DNA from: Cytophagales bacterium
Lineage (GTDB): Bacteria > Bacteroidota > Bacteroidia > Cytophagales > Flammeovirgaceae
DNA: 64,000 bases
Reading direction: 5' to 3'
Assembly (NCBI GenBank): GCA_025056215.1
Contig: JANWWC010000001.1
Span: forward strand, 62,001 to 126,000
Position numbers and translations under genes: made by a program. Positions 55,858 through 64,000 of this stretch are shown one piece after another. The notes under the pieces were generated by a model. It searched no databases and was not told the DNA's origin. It worked only from the letters and a program-made list of their open reading frames with translations. How positions within the stretch are numbered: the first letter of the stretch is position 1; every line of letters starts with the position of its first letter.

Positions 55858-57213
55858 ATGAAAAACATTATTTCATATCTTATAAGATTCTTATGGGCTT
55901 GCCTCCTTTTTCCAGGAATGAGCATAGCGCAAGAAAAGCAAGCAAAAATTTTTGTTATCGAAATTCGCGATGTGATAGACCCGCCGATGAATCGCTATGT
56001 AAAATTGGCTTTCGAAGAAATGGAGAAACAAAATCCTGATTTGGTTATTATTGACATGAACACCTACGGAGGAACTGTGAATGATGCAGATGAAATCCGA
56101 CAAAGAATTTTAAAATCAAAATATAAGATTGTAACATTTATTAATGAAAACGCAGCTTCTGCTGGAGCGCTTATCGCCATTTCGACAGATAGCATTTACA
56201 TGTCTCCTGGCGCGAGCATAGGGGCAGCCACTGTAGTAAACGGAACTGATGGAAGCAAAGCGCCAGATAAGTATCAATCATACATGCGTGCCAAGATGCG
56301 CGCTACTGCCGAAGCTAAAAAGCGAAATCCTGATATAGCTCAAGCGATGGTAGATGAGAGCATTCGTATTCCTGGAATTACTGACAGTGGTCAAGTCCTT
56401 ACCTTTTCTACAAAAGAAGCTATTAAGCATGGGTTTTGCGAAGCCGAGCTCAATTCTATAGAGGAAGTTATCCAGAGAAACGGTTTTAAAAATTTTACAA
56501 TTTATAAATTCCAATTAAATATCGTAGAGAAAATTATTGCATGGGTTTTAAATCCTGTGGTGAGCAGCATCCTGATTTTGATTATTTTAGGAGGCATCTA
56601 TTATGAACTTCAAACTCCTGGTGTAGGTTTTCCTCTTTTAGCTGCCATCGTTGCAGGGTTAATTTATTTGATTCCTTATTATTTGAATGGTCTTGCTCAG
56701 TATTGGGAGATTATTTCCCTTTTAGGAGGGATTATTCTGATAGCAACAGAAATTTTTGTATTACCAGGTTTTGGAATAGTAGGAATTGCAGGTATCTTCC
56801 TCACATTTGGTTCTCTATTGCTTATTATGCTTCAAAATGACTTTTTTGATTTCTCTACTGTAGATAGTAAACAGTTATCATCGGCAGTTTGGGTGACTAT
56901 GGGCGGAATTGTAGCTTCAATGCTTCTTATTGTATTAGGAAGTAATCGTATTATTCAATCCTATTTTTTTGAAAAAATAGCGTTGCAAACCACTCTTAGA
57001 ACGCAAGAAGGGTATACCTCTGCTACTTACTCAGAAGAACTCATTGGCAAGACAGGAGAAACCTATACTGTTCTTCGCCCTGGAGGTAAAGTAATTATAA
57101 ACGGGAAAATTTACGATGCTATTTCGGACGGGTCCTTTATTGAAAAGGGGAAAGAAATAGTGGTAGTAGCTAAAGAAGTAAATTCTTTAGTCGTAACTCT
57201 TAAAGATGCATAA
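55858..57213 (+). CDS. NfeD family membrane-bound serine protease (long form)
   Basis: This 451-residue protein has a signal peptide (ending SIAQ), a ClpP-like protease domain with the nucleophile Ser in NAASAGALIAIS (about residues 99-110) and the catalytic Lys in YMRAKMRATAE, three or four membrane segments (about 225-370), and a C-terminal OB-fold (GKTGETYTVLRPGGKVIING). This is the long NfeD type (PH1510-like), which cleaves membrane-associated proteins, with stomatin partners elsewhere. It lies 7 nt upstream of the PolX-like gene. Confidence 0.92.
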   Translation: MKNIISYLIRFLWACLLFPGMSIAQEKQAKIFVIEIRDVIDPPMNRYVKLAFEEMEKQNPDLVIIDMNTYGGTVNDADEIRQRILKSKYKIVTFINENAASAGALIAISTDSIYMSPGASIGAATVVNGTDGSKAPDKYQSYMRAKMRATAEAKKRNPDIAQAMVDESIRIPGITDSGQVLTFSTKEAIKHGFCEAELNSIEEVIQRNGFKNFTIYKFQLNIVEKIIAWVLNPVVSSILILIILGGIYYELQTPGVGFPLLAAIVAGLIYLIPYYLNGLAQYWEIISLLGGIILIATEIFVLPGFGIVGIAGIFLTFGSLLLIMLQNDFFDFSTVDSKQLSSAVWVTMGGIVASMLLIVLGSNRIIQSYFFEKIALQTTLRTQEGYTSATYSEELIGKTGETYTVLRPGGKVIINGKIYDAISDGSFIEKGKEIVVVAKEVNSLVVTLKDA

Positions 57214-57219
57214 ATTCGC

Positions 57220-58932
57220 ATGAAACATAAAGATATCATTCGCAAGTTTGAACTACTGATTTTTCTTTTAGAACTTCACAATGTAGAAGAAACAAAAATA
57301 AAACTATTTTCTGAAGCTCTTTTGAAAATAGAGCAATTGCCTTTTTCTTTGGATACTTGTAAAAGCGTAGAAGAAATAGAACAAATAGGCTTTTCAAAAT
57401 CTATAGCTACTACCATCTTTCAAATGATTACAAAAAATGAGTTTCCATTTTTAGAGGAACTTGTTTCTCAAACGCCGCAAGGAGTGATTAAAATGAAGCA
57501 AGTTTCTGGATTAGGAATCAAAAAAATTAGAACTTTATGGAAAGAAGCAAAAATAGACTCTCTTGAAGCCTTAGAAATGGCTTGTAAAACGGGGATTATT
57601 GCTCGCTTGAAAGGATTTGGCGAAAAATCCCAAGCTCAAATTTTAGAATCTGTTCGTTTTGTTATCAAGAATTCGTGTCGGTTAAGATTGAGTGATGCAG
57701 ATATATATATAAAAATTCTACAAGAGTTTATAGAAAATGTACAACAGGAAGCTGGTAAATCCCCTCGAACGGCAATTGTAGGGGAAACAGCGCGTTCGTG
57801 TGAAGTCGTCGAAAGTCTTGATTTGGTAGTAGGGTATCCTTTTTTGTATGATCACTATAAAAATGCAATTCAAAAAAGCAAAGTTTTTATTTTGAGTTTG
57901 CCTTTTTCCAATCCGTTTATATTGCGAGGAAGTGTTCATGAAACGCAAACTCCTTTTCAAATCATTTTATGCGAAGAAAAAAATTGGATAAACACTGTTT
58001 TTCGCTATACTGCTGCTGCCGAACATCTTACGTCAGAAATAAAAGATGGAAAAAGTTTGATACAAATAATTAGAAGTCATTCGTTTAAGAGTGAAGAAGA
58101 AGTTTATCAATCTGTCGGATTACCTTATATCATTCCTGAAAGAAGAGAGTTTGCGCCTTCTTTTATTACTAAAAATTATATTACCTACCAAGATTTAAAG
58201 GGAGTATTGCATTGTCACAGTACTTACAGCGATGGCAAAAATTCGCTACGTGAAATGGCAATCGCTTGCAAAGAACTAGGATTTGAATACCTTGGAATTA
58301 CTGATCATTCTGTTTCTGCTTTTTATGCGAATGGGCTCAGCATAGAAAGTGTTTTTAAGCAGCATCACGAAATTGAAAACTTAAACAAGGAATTAGCGCC
58401 TTTTCGCATTTTGAAAGGAATAGAATCTGATATACTAGCTGATGGTTCGTTAGATTATCCCGATGAGATATTAGCTATGTTTGATTTTGTGATTGCTTCA
58501 GTCCATTCAGGGTTAAAGATGGATAAACAAACGGCTACTCGTCGGATTGGGCGCGCTTTAGAAAATCCATACACTACTATATTGGGGCATGCTACGGGAA
58601 GATTACTATTAGAAAGAGAGGGTTATCCTTTAGATGTAGAAACGATCATCGATTTAGCACTTCAAAATAATGTGGTGATTGAAATCAACGCTAACCCTTA
58701 TCGGTTAGATTTGGATTGGCGATGGGCAATTAAAGCTGCAGAAAAAGGTGTTCGTCTGAGTATCAACCCCGATGCGCACCGTATTGAAGGATATCATGAT
58801 ATTCATTATGGGGTGCGCATTGCTCGCAAGGCAGGACTTACGCCTTCCGATATTTTGAATACACTTTCTCTAGAAGAAGTTTGTTCATTCTTTGCTCAAA
58901 GAAAATTAGCAAAAAACTTGCTAAAAACTTAA
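57220..58932 (+). CDS. PolX-like protein with HhH repeats and intact PHP domain, polymerase site degraded
   Basis: This 570-residue protein follows the X-family layout: helical 8-kDa-like region, HhH motifs (VSGLGIKKIRTLW, residues 95-107; LKGFGEKSQAQIL, 130-142), a polymerase-like palm and a C-terminal PHP domain. The palm motif GSxRR...DxD appears as GETARSCEVVESLDLVVG (188-205), where the first catalytic Asp is Ser199 and the Arg pair is absent. The PHP metal motifs look intact: HCHSTYSDG (about 331), GITDHS, GIESDILADG, ASVHSG, GHATGR, NPDAHR. It probably keeps nuclease or phosphoesterase activity but no polymerase. It is near rpsU and 7 nt after NfeD. Confidence 0.88.
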   Translation: MKHKDIIRKFELLIFLLELHNVEETKIKLFSEALLKIEQLPFSLDTCKSVEEIEQIGFSKSIATTIFQMITKNEFPFLEELVSQTPQGVIKMKQVSGLGIKKIRTLWKEAKIDSLEALEMACKTGIIARLKGFGEKSQAQILESVRFVIKNSCRLRLSDADIYIKILQEFIENVQQEAGKSPRTAIVGETARSCEVVESLDLVVGYPFLYDHYKNAIQKSKVFILSLPFSNPFILRGSVHETQTPFQIILCEEKNWINTVFRYTAAAEHLTSEIKDGKSLIQIIRSHSFKSEEEVYQSVGLPYIIPERREFAPSFITKNYITYQDLKGVLHCHSTYSDGKNSLREMAIACKELGFEYLGITDHSVSAFYANGLSIESVFKQHHEIENLNKELAPFRILKGIESDILADGSLDYPDEILAMFDFVIASVHSGLKMDKQTATRRIGRALENPYTTILGHATGRLLLEREGYPLDVETIIDLALQNNVVIEINANPYRLDLDWRWAIKAAEKGVRLSINPDAHRIEGYHDIHYGVRIARKAGLTPSDILNTLSLEEVCSFFAQRKLAKNLLKT

Positions 58933-58975
58933 TTTTTACTCATTATTGCATCCTTGAAGTTTAACAAATATTACA

Positions 58976-59170
58976 ATGCTTATTGTTAAAGTAAAAGAAA
59001 ACGAAACTATCGATAAAGCATTAAAGCGCTTTAAGAAAAAGTTTGAAAAAACAGGTGTTCTCAAAGCTATCCGTAATAAGTCTTATTACGAAAAGCCTTC
59101 TGTAGTAAGAAGAAACGCGCGCTTGCGATCTATTTATAAGCAGCGCATGATTACAGCAGAGAGAGGATAG
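58976..59170 (+). CDS. rpsU: Ribosomal protein S21
   Basis: This 64-residue basic protein reads MLIVKVKENETIDKALKRFK and continues with KKFEKTGVLKAIRNKSYYEK, the S21 signature, ending in a basic helical tail. It lies 43 nt after the PolX-like gene and is followed by a strong terminator. Confidence 0.97.
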   Translation: MLIVKVKENETIDKALKRFKKKFEKTGVLKAIRNKSYYEKPSVVRRNARLRSIYKQRMITAERG

Positions 59171-59199
59171 ATCTTGAAAATTTTAAACAGAAAAATTGT

Positions 59200-59227
59200 C
59201 CCAAACTCAAAAAGTTTGGGTTTTTTT
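59200..59227 (+). terminator. Terminator after rpsU
   Basis: CCCAAACT (59200-59207) and AGTTTGGG (59213-59220) form an 8-bp hairpin followed by seven T. Confidence 0.9.
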
Positions 59228-59302
59228 ATCTTTTACTTTGATAAATTTCTCAAATTAAAATGGATTTATCTTTTTTAGGAAAGAACACTTAAATGTACAC
59301 AC

Positions 59303-60916
59303 ATGAAAAGACTTGCGAAATTTTTTAGTATTCTTTTCTTGTTAAATGCATGCGCTCGTTCAACTAATCAAGTCGAAAATACGTCGGATACGTCTAAGAT
59401 AGCTGCTGCGTTTTCGGGGCGATGGGTAGGAGAAATTTCTTCTACTTCTTATCCTGATTTCATGAGTGTAGAGTATGATTCTTTACCCAAGTTTTCAATT
59501 TATTATCGGGGATTGTTAAATAGTCCTATACTAGATTTCAATCAAAAAAATCATGTGGTCACTTTTAAAGGAAATTCCGAAGAAGCAGAAGAACTATTTT
59601 TTTCAGGAGAACTTAAAAACAACTTATTTTTATATGGTATCATGAAAGAAAAGAATAAAAACCATGCTTTTAGCCTTGTAAAAGTAACTTCGAACTCTGT
59701 ACTTGAAGTTAATAATTTTATTGGATTTTATGAATTAGACAGTGGATATTTTATTAAACTTACTCCTTTTTTATTAGATGCCTCTCTTACAGGAGTAAGA
59801 CTGCTAGATTTTACTACATGCAAACAACGGGTCGCTTTCCCGATAGCTCCACGTAACTATAGAGCGGGTACTCGAATGCTAAACGTGGGAGGCCCGCGCG
59901 AAGAGATCGGGTTTGTTGTCACGTCTGATAGCACTCTCACATTCAGGATATCGGGTTTGATCAAATATGGTAAGCGCCTTCCCGATTTAAAAGAACAGCC
60001 AATTCGAGCAAAAAATAAAAATATTACCTTAGCAGGAAGCCTTACTTTGCCTTCTAAAAAGAATCAAAAATTTCCTCTTGTAGTATATATTCCAGGCTCA
60101 GGCGAAGCATTTCGGGGAAATGTTCCTGACGAATACATTCAAGTACTTCCTTATTTAGGAATTGCAACTCTCGTATATGACAAGCGTGGATGTGGAGAAT
60201 CCTCAGGAGATTTTAGAAGTTCTACTTTTTATGATTTAGCTGACGACGCCATTGCTATCATTAAAGAAGCTTCTAAGAACTCGAAAATTGACAACACTAA
60301 AATTGGTTTATTGACAGTAGGACTTGGTGGATACGTGTTGCCTTTGGTGGTTTCTAAAATACCGTCTATACGTTTTTCAGTTGCGATTAGCCCTCCTGTG
60401 ATACCTATGAAAGAACAAGAACTTATCGCATGCGAAAAACGCATGAAAGCAGATGGTTTTCTTTATCCAGATATTCAACAAGCATTAGAATATCAAGAAT
60501 CTATGTTTTCTTACCTTGAGGGAAAAAAAGATTCTCTTTCTTTTCAACAATTATCAGATATTGCTATTTCTAAGCCTTGGAAAGGATATGTAACCCTGTT
60601 TGGAAATAAAGAATACATCCATTTTTGGAGATTAAATAAAGACTTTAACCCTGAGAGCGCGTGGAGAAAGTACCAAATTCCATTGTTGGCATTATTTGGG
60701 AAAAATGATGTTTTGTTAAATGTTTCTAAAAACGTTCAAATGCTTCAAGAATATCTTTCTGAAAATCCTAAAAAAGAGATAAAAGTATTAGAAAAAGCGA
60801 ATCACTTGTTACTTTTAGGAGCTCACAGAGGAGATGTGCAACTCACAGAAATAGAAGGATACGCTCCTGAAACATTTAAAACAATTGCAGAATGGGCAGT
60901 TATACACACTCAGTAG
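59303..60916 (+). CDS. Alpha/beta-hydrolase-fold lipoprotein lacking the nucleophile Ser
   Basis: This 537-residue lipoprotein has lipobox LLNAC (residue 17). The first half (30-225) is a beta-rich domain; the second (about 230-537) is an alpha/beta hydrolase: VYIPGSGEAF (oxyanion region), VYDKRGCGESSGDF, then the nucleophile elbow IGLLTVGLGG where the usual GxSxG Ser is Gly340, acid in FGKNDVLL and His in ANHLLLLG. Because Asp and His remain but the nucleophile is gone, hydrolysis by the usual route is unlikely; a binding role is possible. Confidence 0.85.
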   Translation: MKRLAKFFSILFLLNACARSTNQVENTSDTSKIAAAFSGRWVGEISSTSYPDFMSVEYDSLPKFSIYYRGLLNSPILDFNQKNHVVTFKGNSEEAEELFFSGELKNNLFLYGIMKEKNKNHAFSLVKVTSNSVLEVNNFIGFYELDSGYFIKLTPFLLDASLTGVRLLDFTTCKQRVAFPIAPRNYRAGTRMLNVGGPREEIGFVVTSDSTLTFRISGLIKYGKRLPDLKEQPIRAKNKNITLAGSLTLPSKKNQKFPLVVYIPGSGEAFRGNVPDEYIQVLPYLGIATLVYDKRGCGESSGDFRSSTFYDLADDAIAIIKEASKNSKIDNTKIGLLTVGLGGYVLPLVVSKIPSIRFSVAISPPVIPMKEQELIACEKRMKADGFLYPDIQQALEYQESMFSYLEGKKDSLSFQQLSDIAISKPWKGYVTLFGNKEYIHFWRLNKDFNPESAWRKYQIPLLALFGKNDVLLNVSKNVQMLQEYLSENPKKEIKVLEKANHLLLLGAHRGDVQLTEIEGYAPETFKTIAEWAVIHTQ

Positions 60917-60935
60917 TCTAAAAACTTAACACATT

Positions 60936-62639
60936 ATGGCAAAAGAGATGCTTCTTTTGATAGTACGTGTTGTTTTAGTTTGTAGTGTTCTAGTATCCTT
61001 TTTAAACGAAGAAATTATTTGTCAGAATACATTTCCTAAAAGAGAATTTAGAGCTGTATTTATTGCAACTGTCAACAATTTGGATTTTCCGAGTAATAGT
61101 TTTTTGAGTACACAAGCTCAAAAAGAAGAGTTTATTTCGATTCTTAATCGTCTTTCGAATGCTCGTTTTAATGCGGTATTCGTACAAGTTCGTCCTGCTG
61201 CAGATGCTTTTTATGAGAGCAGTTTAGAGCCTTGGTCAGAATGGCTTACAGGTAAGCAAGGAGAGGCACCTCGTCCTTATTATGATCCTTTAGCGTTTAT
61301 GGTGGAAGAATGCCATAAAAGAGGAATTGAAATCCATGCATGGTTAAATCCTTATCGTGCTGTTCAATCTTCTTCATCAAATGTTTGTTTTCAGCACATT
61401 ACCAAAAGAAAGCCTGAATGGTTTTTTCAGTATGAAGGAGCTACTTATTTTGATCCTGGCCACCCAGAAGCGCGTAAATTTATCGTAGACGTGATTGCTG
61501 ACATTGTGAGTCGATATGACATAGACGGAATTCATTTCGATGATTACTTTTATCCTTATCCTAATGGTAAACTTTTTACACAAGATTATCCTACCTTCTA
61601 TAAATACAAAGGAAACTTTAGTTATCTTGATGATTGGAGGAGAAACAACGTAAATCAACTCATTCGAGAAGTAAGTGAAATAATTCGTTCTATTAATCCG
61701 CGCATAAAATTTGGAGTGAGTCCTTATGGAATTTGGCGAGAAAAATCTGTAAGTGATGAAGGCTCAGAAACTCGGATCGGGCAAAGTTGTTACGATCATT
61801 TGTATGCTGATGTGCGTTTATGGCTTCAAAAAGGCTGGATAGACTACGTAGCACCTCAGCTATATCAGCATACTAAATATGAGCGAGCACCTTTTAAAAA
61901 AATGGTGCAGTGGTGGGAAAAAAATTGTTTCGGAAAACATCTCTACATTAGCCATGCGATGTATCGTTATATGATAGAAGAGGGAGAGTGGCAAAACAAG
62001 GAAGAAATGTACGAACAAGTGAGATTTGTAAGAAGTCGGAAAGAGACGCTCGGAAGTGTTTTCTATAGTTACAGCAAATTAGCCCTTAATAAAGGAAAAT
62101 TTTTTGATTTTTTGCGTGACGAATTTTACCAATATCCTGCTTTACCGCCTACCATGCCATGGATAGACAGCATCCCCCCTTTACCTCCAGTCCAGCTTTA
62201 TATTACAGAACATCCTTTAGGAAACAAACTCTCATGGCTTTCCCCGAGCGAAGCAAAAGATGGAGAAAAGCCCTTTCGGTATGTAGTATATGCCATTCCT
62301 AAACAACACACTCCTAACTTAGAAAATCCGTCGTATATTGTGGGGATTTTGCCTGCTACTCAAACAGAATTTTTACACGTTTTTAGAAGGAATTACCCAG
62401 GAGAAGAACCTTTCCAATACTATGTTACCTCTCTCGACCGTTTGCATAATGAAAGTATGCCTTGGAGTGAGGAGTTAGAAGCTTTTTATAAAACAAGTGA
62501 AGTATCTGATGAAAAATTTCCTTTGAATTTTGTTGTTTCAGATGAATATCCTTACTTAAGTATTCATATTCAATACTTTTATTACCAAACTTTGGAAATG
62601 TTAAAAGAATGGTTGCATCTTTCTGAAAAATCTTATTGA
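60936..62639 (+). CDS. GHL10 family glycoside hydrolase (DUF187-like)
   Basis: This 567-residue exported protein has a hydrophobic N-terminus and the GHL10 barrel: REFRAVFIATVNNLDFPS, NAVFVQVRPAADAFYESSLEPWSEW, GIEIHAWLNPYRAV, DGIHFDDYFYPYP and KFGVSPYGIWR. The C-terminal part (about 420-567) is fibronectin-like. GHL10 proteins are predicted glycosidases, some linked to peptidoglycan or surface glycans. It follows the degenerate hydrolase by 20 nt and precedes the DUF4199 gene. Confidence 0.88.
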   Translation: MAKEMLLLIVRVVLVCSVLVSFLNEEIICQNTFPKREFRAVFIATVNNLDFPSNSFLSTQAQKEEFISILNRLSNARFNAVFVQVRPAADAFYESSLEPWSEWLTGKQGEAPRPYYDPLAFMVEECHKRGIEIHAWLNPYRAVQSSSSNVCFQHITKRKPEWFFQYEGATYFDPGHPEARKFIVDVIADIVSRYDIDGIHFDDYFYPYPNGKLFTQDYPTFYKYKGNFSYLDDWRRNNVNQLIREVSEIIRSINPRIKFGVSPYGIWREKSVSDEGSETRIGQSCYDHLYADVRLWLQKGWIDYVAPQLYQHTKYERAPFKKMVQWWEKNCFGKHLYISHAMYRYMIEEGEWQNKEEMYEQVRFVRSRKETLGSVFYSYSKLALNKGKFFDFLRDEFYQYPALPPTMPWIDSIPPLPPVQLYITEHPLGNKLSWLSPSEAKDGEKPFRYVVYAIPKQHTPNLENPSYIVGILPATQTEFLHVFRRNYPGEEPFQYYVTSLDRLHNESMPWSEELEAFYKTSEVSDEKFPLNFVVSDEYPYLSIHIQYFYYQTLEMLKEWLHLSEKSY

Positions 62640-62653
62640 AAGTTGAATTGTGC

Positions 62654-63187
62654 ATGGAAAAAACGAATTATTGTTGGAGAATAATTTTTTTGTACGGGAT
62701 TACATTGGGTATTGCTTTAGTAATCCACGCTCTTTTGATTTTCTGGACGTCTTATGTTGCTCAATATAGCTTTATTGTAACACATTTGCTCATGTTTATA
62801 GTAACTTTTGCAGGATTGTACGAGTATAGAAAACAACAAAATGGATTGCTTAGCAGATTAGAAGGTTGGAAAATTGGTTTTTTTATTAATGTAGTAGCTT
62901 CTTTTATAGTTGCTATCTATACCTATTTTTACATAAGATATTTTGATATGGACGAGATTCGTCGGCTTGTTTCTGTTATACAAAGCCAAATTTCGGCTAC
63001 ATCCATTTTTTCAGAGAAAGAAAAGCAATTGCAGATTGTTTTGTATAGGGATTATTTGTTTACGCCTCTTGGGCTAGGAATTGTTAATTTTTTTTCCAAC
63101 GTTGTATTTGGTTTTCTACTTTCAATTATGGCTACAGTTTTTCTTTATAAAAAAGAAAAAAACGATTCCGAAACAGAGCAATTATAA
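62654..63187 (+). CDS. DUF4199 membrane protein
   Basis: From the ATG at 62654 this is a 177-residue protein with four transmembrane segments (about 5-28, 33-52, 70-92, 140-165) and the DUF4199 marks LLSRLEGWKIGFFINVVASF and FTPLGLGIVNFFSNVVFGFL. The family occurs in Bacteroidota and has no assigned function. A TTG at 62636 in frame would add six residues and is less likely. Confidence 0.8.
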   Translation: MEKTNYCWRIIFLYGITLGIALVIHALLIFWTSYVAQYSFIVTHLLMFIVTFAGLYEYRKQQNGLLSRLEGWKIGFFINVVASFIVAIYTYFYIRYFDMDEIRRLVSVIQSQISATSIFSEKEKQLQIVLYRDYLFTPLGLGIVNFFSNVVFGFLLSIMATVFLYKKEKNDSETEQL

Positions 63188-63193
63188 AGGTTC

Positions 63194-64000
63194 TTAAAAA
63201 TGTTTCAACCTACTTTTGCGAAAAGAAGTTCGCTTCTTTACTAGCACGGAAAGCAGCATAAAAATAGCCAAGAAAGCTGCTACTTTCCCGATGGAATCTC
63301 CCGTTTTTGCGTACCATGTGAGATGGTTACAAGCTAAGACAGTTTGCCGCAAGGCTATTTTTTGTTTATAAGAAGACATTTCAAGAAACTGCCCCGTAGG
63401 TGTAATAAAGGCCGAAATTCCTGTATTAGCAGCTCGTGCAATGTATCGCCGTGTTTCGATCGCACGCAGGCGTGCGAAAGCCAAATGTTGTCGATACCCC
63501 GGAGTATCTCCCCACCAATCGTCGTTAGTAATAATTCCGATTAAATGCGCACCGTTGCGCACAAACTCGGCAACAGTTTCTCCGTATACAGATTCGTAGC
63601 AAATCACTGGTGCGATACAAATACTATCTTTTCGGCAGAATGGAACCTGATGAGCTTGCCTTCCTAAGCTCCCTACAGTGCCTCCTAAATTAAGCATCAA
63701 CCAACGAAAAAGAGTAGGGAAGGGAATAGTTTCTACTCCGATCACAAGTTCTGATTTTTTGTAATGTTGAGCAGGAGCATCTTTTTGTAAAAAAATAGCG
63801 GAGTTGAACACATCGTAGTAGCCAACTTCGTTTGAATAACGGGCGGTTGAAGTTTGAGGATTATCATATTTCAGATAAGTATCTGCTCCTACAACAATAG
63901 AAGATTTAGGAAAATGCAATTCTTGCCAATGCCGAAAAGAGCGTATATCTGGATAATTGTCGGTATAAGATTCATTTTTAGAGAGGTGCAAGGCTGTTTC
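63194..64000 (-). CDS. lnt: Apolipoprotein N-acyltransferase (5' part beyond the window)
   Basis: The frame stays open to the window edge; 268 codons of the C-terminal nitrilase-like half are seen. The active site is complete for this half: Lys/Glu region YKKSELVIGVETIPFP, catalytic Cys in APVICYESVYGE, then TNDDWWGDTPGYRQHLAFARLRAIE and AANTGISAFITPTG. A final membrane segment (VAAFLAIFMLLSVLV) follows. Lnt adds the third acyl chain to lipoproteins; this window encodes several lipoproteins. The TTG at 63991 is internal, not a start. Confidence 0.94.
   Translation of the reverse strand, partial: ETALHLSKNESYTDNYPDIRSFRHWQELHFPKSSIVVGADTYLKYDNPQTSTARYSNEVGYYDVFNSAIFLQKDAPAQHYKKSELVIGVETIPFPTLFRWLMLNLGGTVGSLGRQAHQVPFCRKDSICIAPVICYESVYGETVAEFVRNGAHLIGIITNDDWWGDTPGYRQHLAFARLRAIETRRYIARAANTGISAFITPTGQFLEMSSYKQKIALRQTVLACNHLTWYAKTGDSIGKVAAFLAIFMLLSVLVKKRTSFRKSRLKHF

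Noticed and set aside
63989-63991. TTG at 63991 as the start of lnt
   Set aside because: The frame continues upstream to the window edge with ETAL before it, and the nitrilase domain would be cut at this codon.
1-64000. CRISPR arrays, insertion sequences, prophage or integron features
   Set aside because: No spaced direct repeats, transposase or integrase frames, or attachment-like repeats were seen on reading through the window.

Overview
The window is a 64 kb piece of an AT-rich chromosome from the phylum Bacteroidota, most likely a Cytophagales-like lineage. Support comes from a Bacteroidota LptD-like protein, PorW/SprE- and PorE-like type IX secretion proteins, a split MetH, type B ribosomal protein L31, DUF4199/DUF2911/DUF4856/DUF4369 proteins, and promoters of the Bacteroidota form TTTG-N19-TAnnTTTG. 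Nearly all of it looks like ordinary vertically inherited chromosome. I saw no transposase, integrase, phage gene, CRISPR array or rRNA operon.

Layout. 1-6 kb: lptD (cut by the window edge) behind a geranylgeranylglyceryl phosphate synthase, then a two-gene imelysin/DUF4856 lipoprotein operon with a strong promoter. 6-11 kb: lpdA divergent from gcvP (the L and P proteins of glycine cleavage), then rnhA. 11-15 kb: cheW, DUF2911, trhO, a Fur-family regulator coupled to cheB, and a CsbD-like stress protein. 15-22 kb: comF and a VWA protein, pgk, then a GH36 and a GH27 alpha-galactosidase-like pair. 22-30 kb: isoaspartyl peptidase, cation antiporter, TlpA-type thioredoxin, UbiA prenyltransferase, STAS-like protein, sppA, menE-like ligase and a GtrB-like glycosyltransferase. 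30-40 kb: a 57-residue ORF, metH without its homocysteine domain, and an RND efflux operon led by a small Cys-rich exported protein. 40-49 kb: a conserved protein of unknown function, mnmG, a Na/Pi cotransporter, an RRM protein, dnaG and porW/sprE. 49-56 kb: a possible gene relic, glycosyltransferases, tRNA-Phe, rpmE2 and a PorE-like OmpA protein. 56-64 kb: NfeD, a PolX-like PHP protein, rpsU, a degenerate alpha/beta hydrolase, a GHL10 protein, a DUF4199 protein and the 3' part of lnt.

Functional links: P and L proteins of glycine cleavage are divergent neighbours; GGGP synthase and a UbiA prenyltransferase together suggest archaeal-type ether lipid intermediates; LptD, PorW, PorE-like, Lnt, the RND pump and the glycosyltransferases make this a region rich in cell-envelope functions.

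No single new system stands out. The best leads are enzymes with substituted key residues (RNase HI with His in place of the last Asp; a PolX homologue lacking polymerase aspartates but with an intact PHP site; an alpha/beta hydrolase without its nucleophile; an imelysin with QxxD in place of HxxE), the unknown exported protein that opens the RND operon, a 57-residue ORF before metH, and a decayed ORF at 49.37-49.68 kb.
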